A stretch of DNA of 64,000 nt from assembly GCF_008119665.1 (NCBI RefSeq), contig NZ_CP043046.1, forward strand, positions 496,001-560,000, given 5' to 3'. The notes below the pieces were generated by a model, which was given only the letters and a program-made list of their open reading frames with translations, had not been told where the DNA came from and made no database searches. The translations under genes were made by a program, and so were the position numbers. Source of the DNA: Pigmentiphaga aceris (lineage in GTDB: Bacteria; Pseudomonadota; Gammaproteobacteria; Burkholderiales; Burkholderiaceae_B). Of the stretch, positions 63,978-64,000 are shown piece by piece; position 1 is the stretch's first letter; every line of letters starts with the position of its first letter.

Positions 63978-64000
63978 CAGGTCAGCGGGAAACCAGACGC

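Overview
The window looks like a chromosomal segment of a high-GC betaproteobacterium of the order Burkholderiales, most likely Alcaligenaceae (Bordetella/Achromobacter relatives). The reasons are the rRNA type, the PhaM granule protein, the gene content and the many GTG starts. No insertion sequence, phage, CRISPR array or tRNA was seen. Family calls come from motifs recognised by eye; no database search was run.

Layout. 1-2020: 3' part of a 23S rRNA gene, 5S rRNA and two terminators. 2214-4055: divergent LysR regulator and trans-aconitate methyltransferase (tam). 4398-7086: two-gene operon of NYN-nuclease proteins. 7149-10781: a periplasmic protein of unknown role, a cupin, a glutathione transferase, a small protein and a lipoprotein. 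11055-13633: YheO/DauR-type regulator, an ornithine-cyclodeaminase-family enzyme and a serine/threonine-dehydratase-family enzyme, a probable amino-acid (hydroxyaspartate-like) module. 13823-21699: a phosphorelay cluster with a FixJ-type regulator, a lone receiver, a 1703-residue pseudokinase/ATPase/histidine kinase and a receiver-PAS-FixL-type kinase. 21726-26886: Old Yellow Enzyme reductase, a NarL-type regulator with a degenerate receiver, and a 1022-residue winged-helix STAND-like ATPase. 27057-29718: an M81 (MlrC-like) peptidase divergent from a LysR regulator.

30239-40332 is a complete glycerol utilisation locus in the order known from rhizobia. On the minus strand lie glpD, glpS, glpT, glpP, glpQ, glpU and glpV (dehydrogenase and ABC importer). 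Divergently on the plus strand lie glpR and glpK. Glycerol would be imported by the ABC system, phosphorylated by GlpK and oxidised to dihydroxyacetone phosphate by GlpD, under GlpR control; TTCGTTTT repeats in the divergent promoter are candidate operators.

40791-46504: an uncharacterised pair (a DUF4034-like helical-repeat protein and an M48 metallopeptidase), then an SDR divergent from a TetR regulator with a perfect dyad between them. 46923-49400: a hybrid histidine kinase bracketed by two copies of a 27-nt palindrome. 49523-58738: glmS, an Lrp regulator, and a co-directional run of FAH-like protein, PhaM, FIST protein, glutathione peroxidase, glmU and diguanylate cyclase. 58952-63977: a DUF3108 protein and an NMT1-type ABC importer (ATPase, permease, binding protein) with a PLP aminotransferase embedded in it.

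The most unusual points are: a FAH-family protein that seems to have lost its metal-binding motif and gained a charged, histone-like tail next to phaM; a kinase domain without catalytic aspartates inside the giant sensor; the tandem NYN operon; the asymmetric GlpS/GlpT ATPase pair; the M48/DUF4034 pair; and small palindromic repeats and regulatory dyads.
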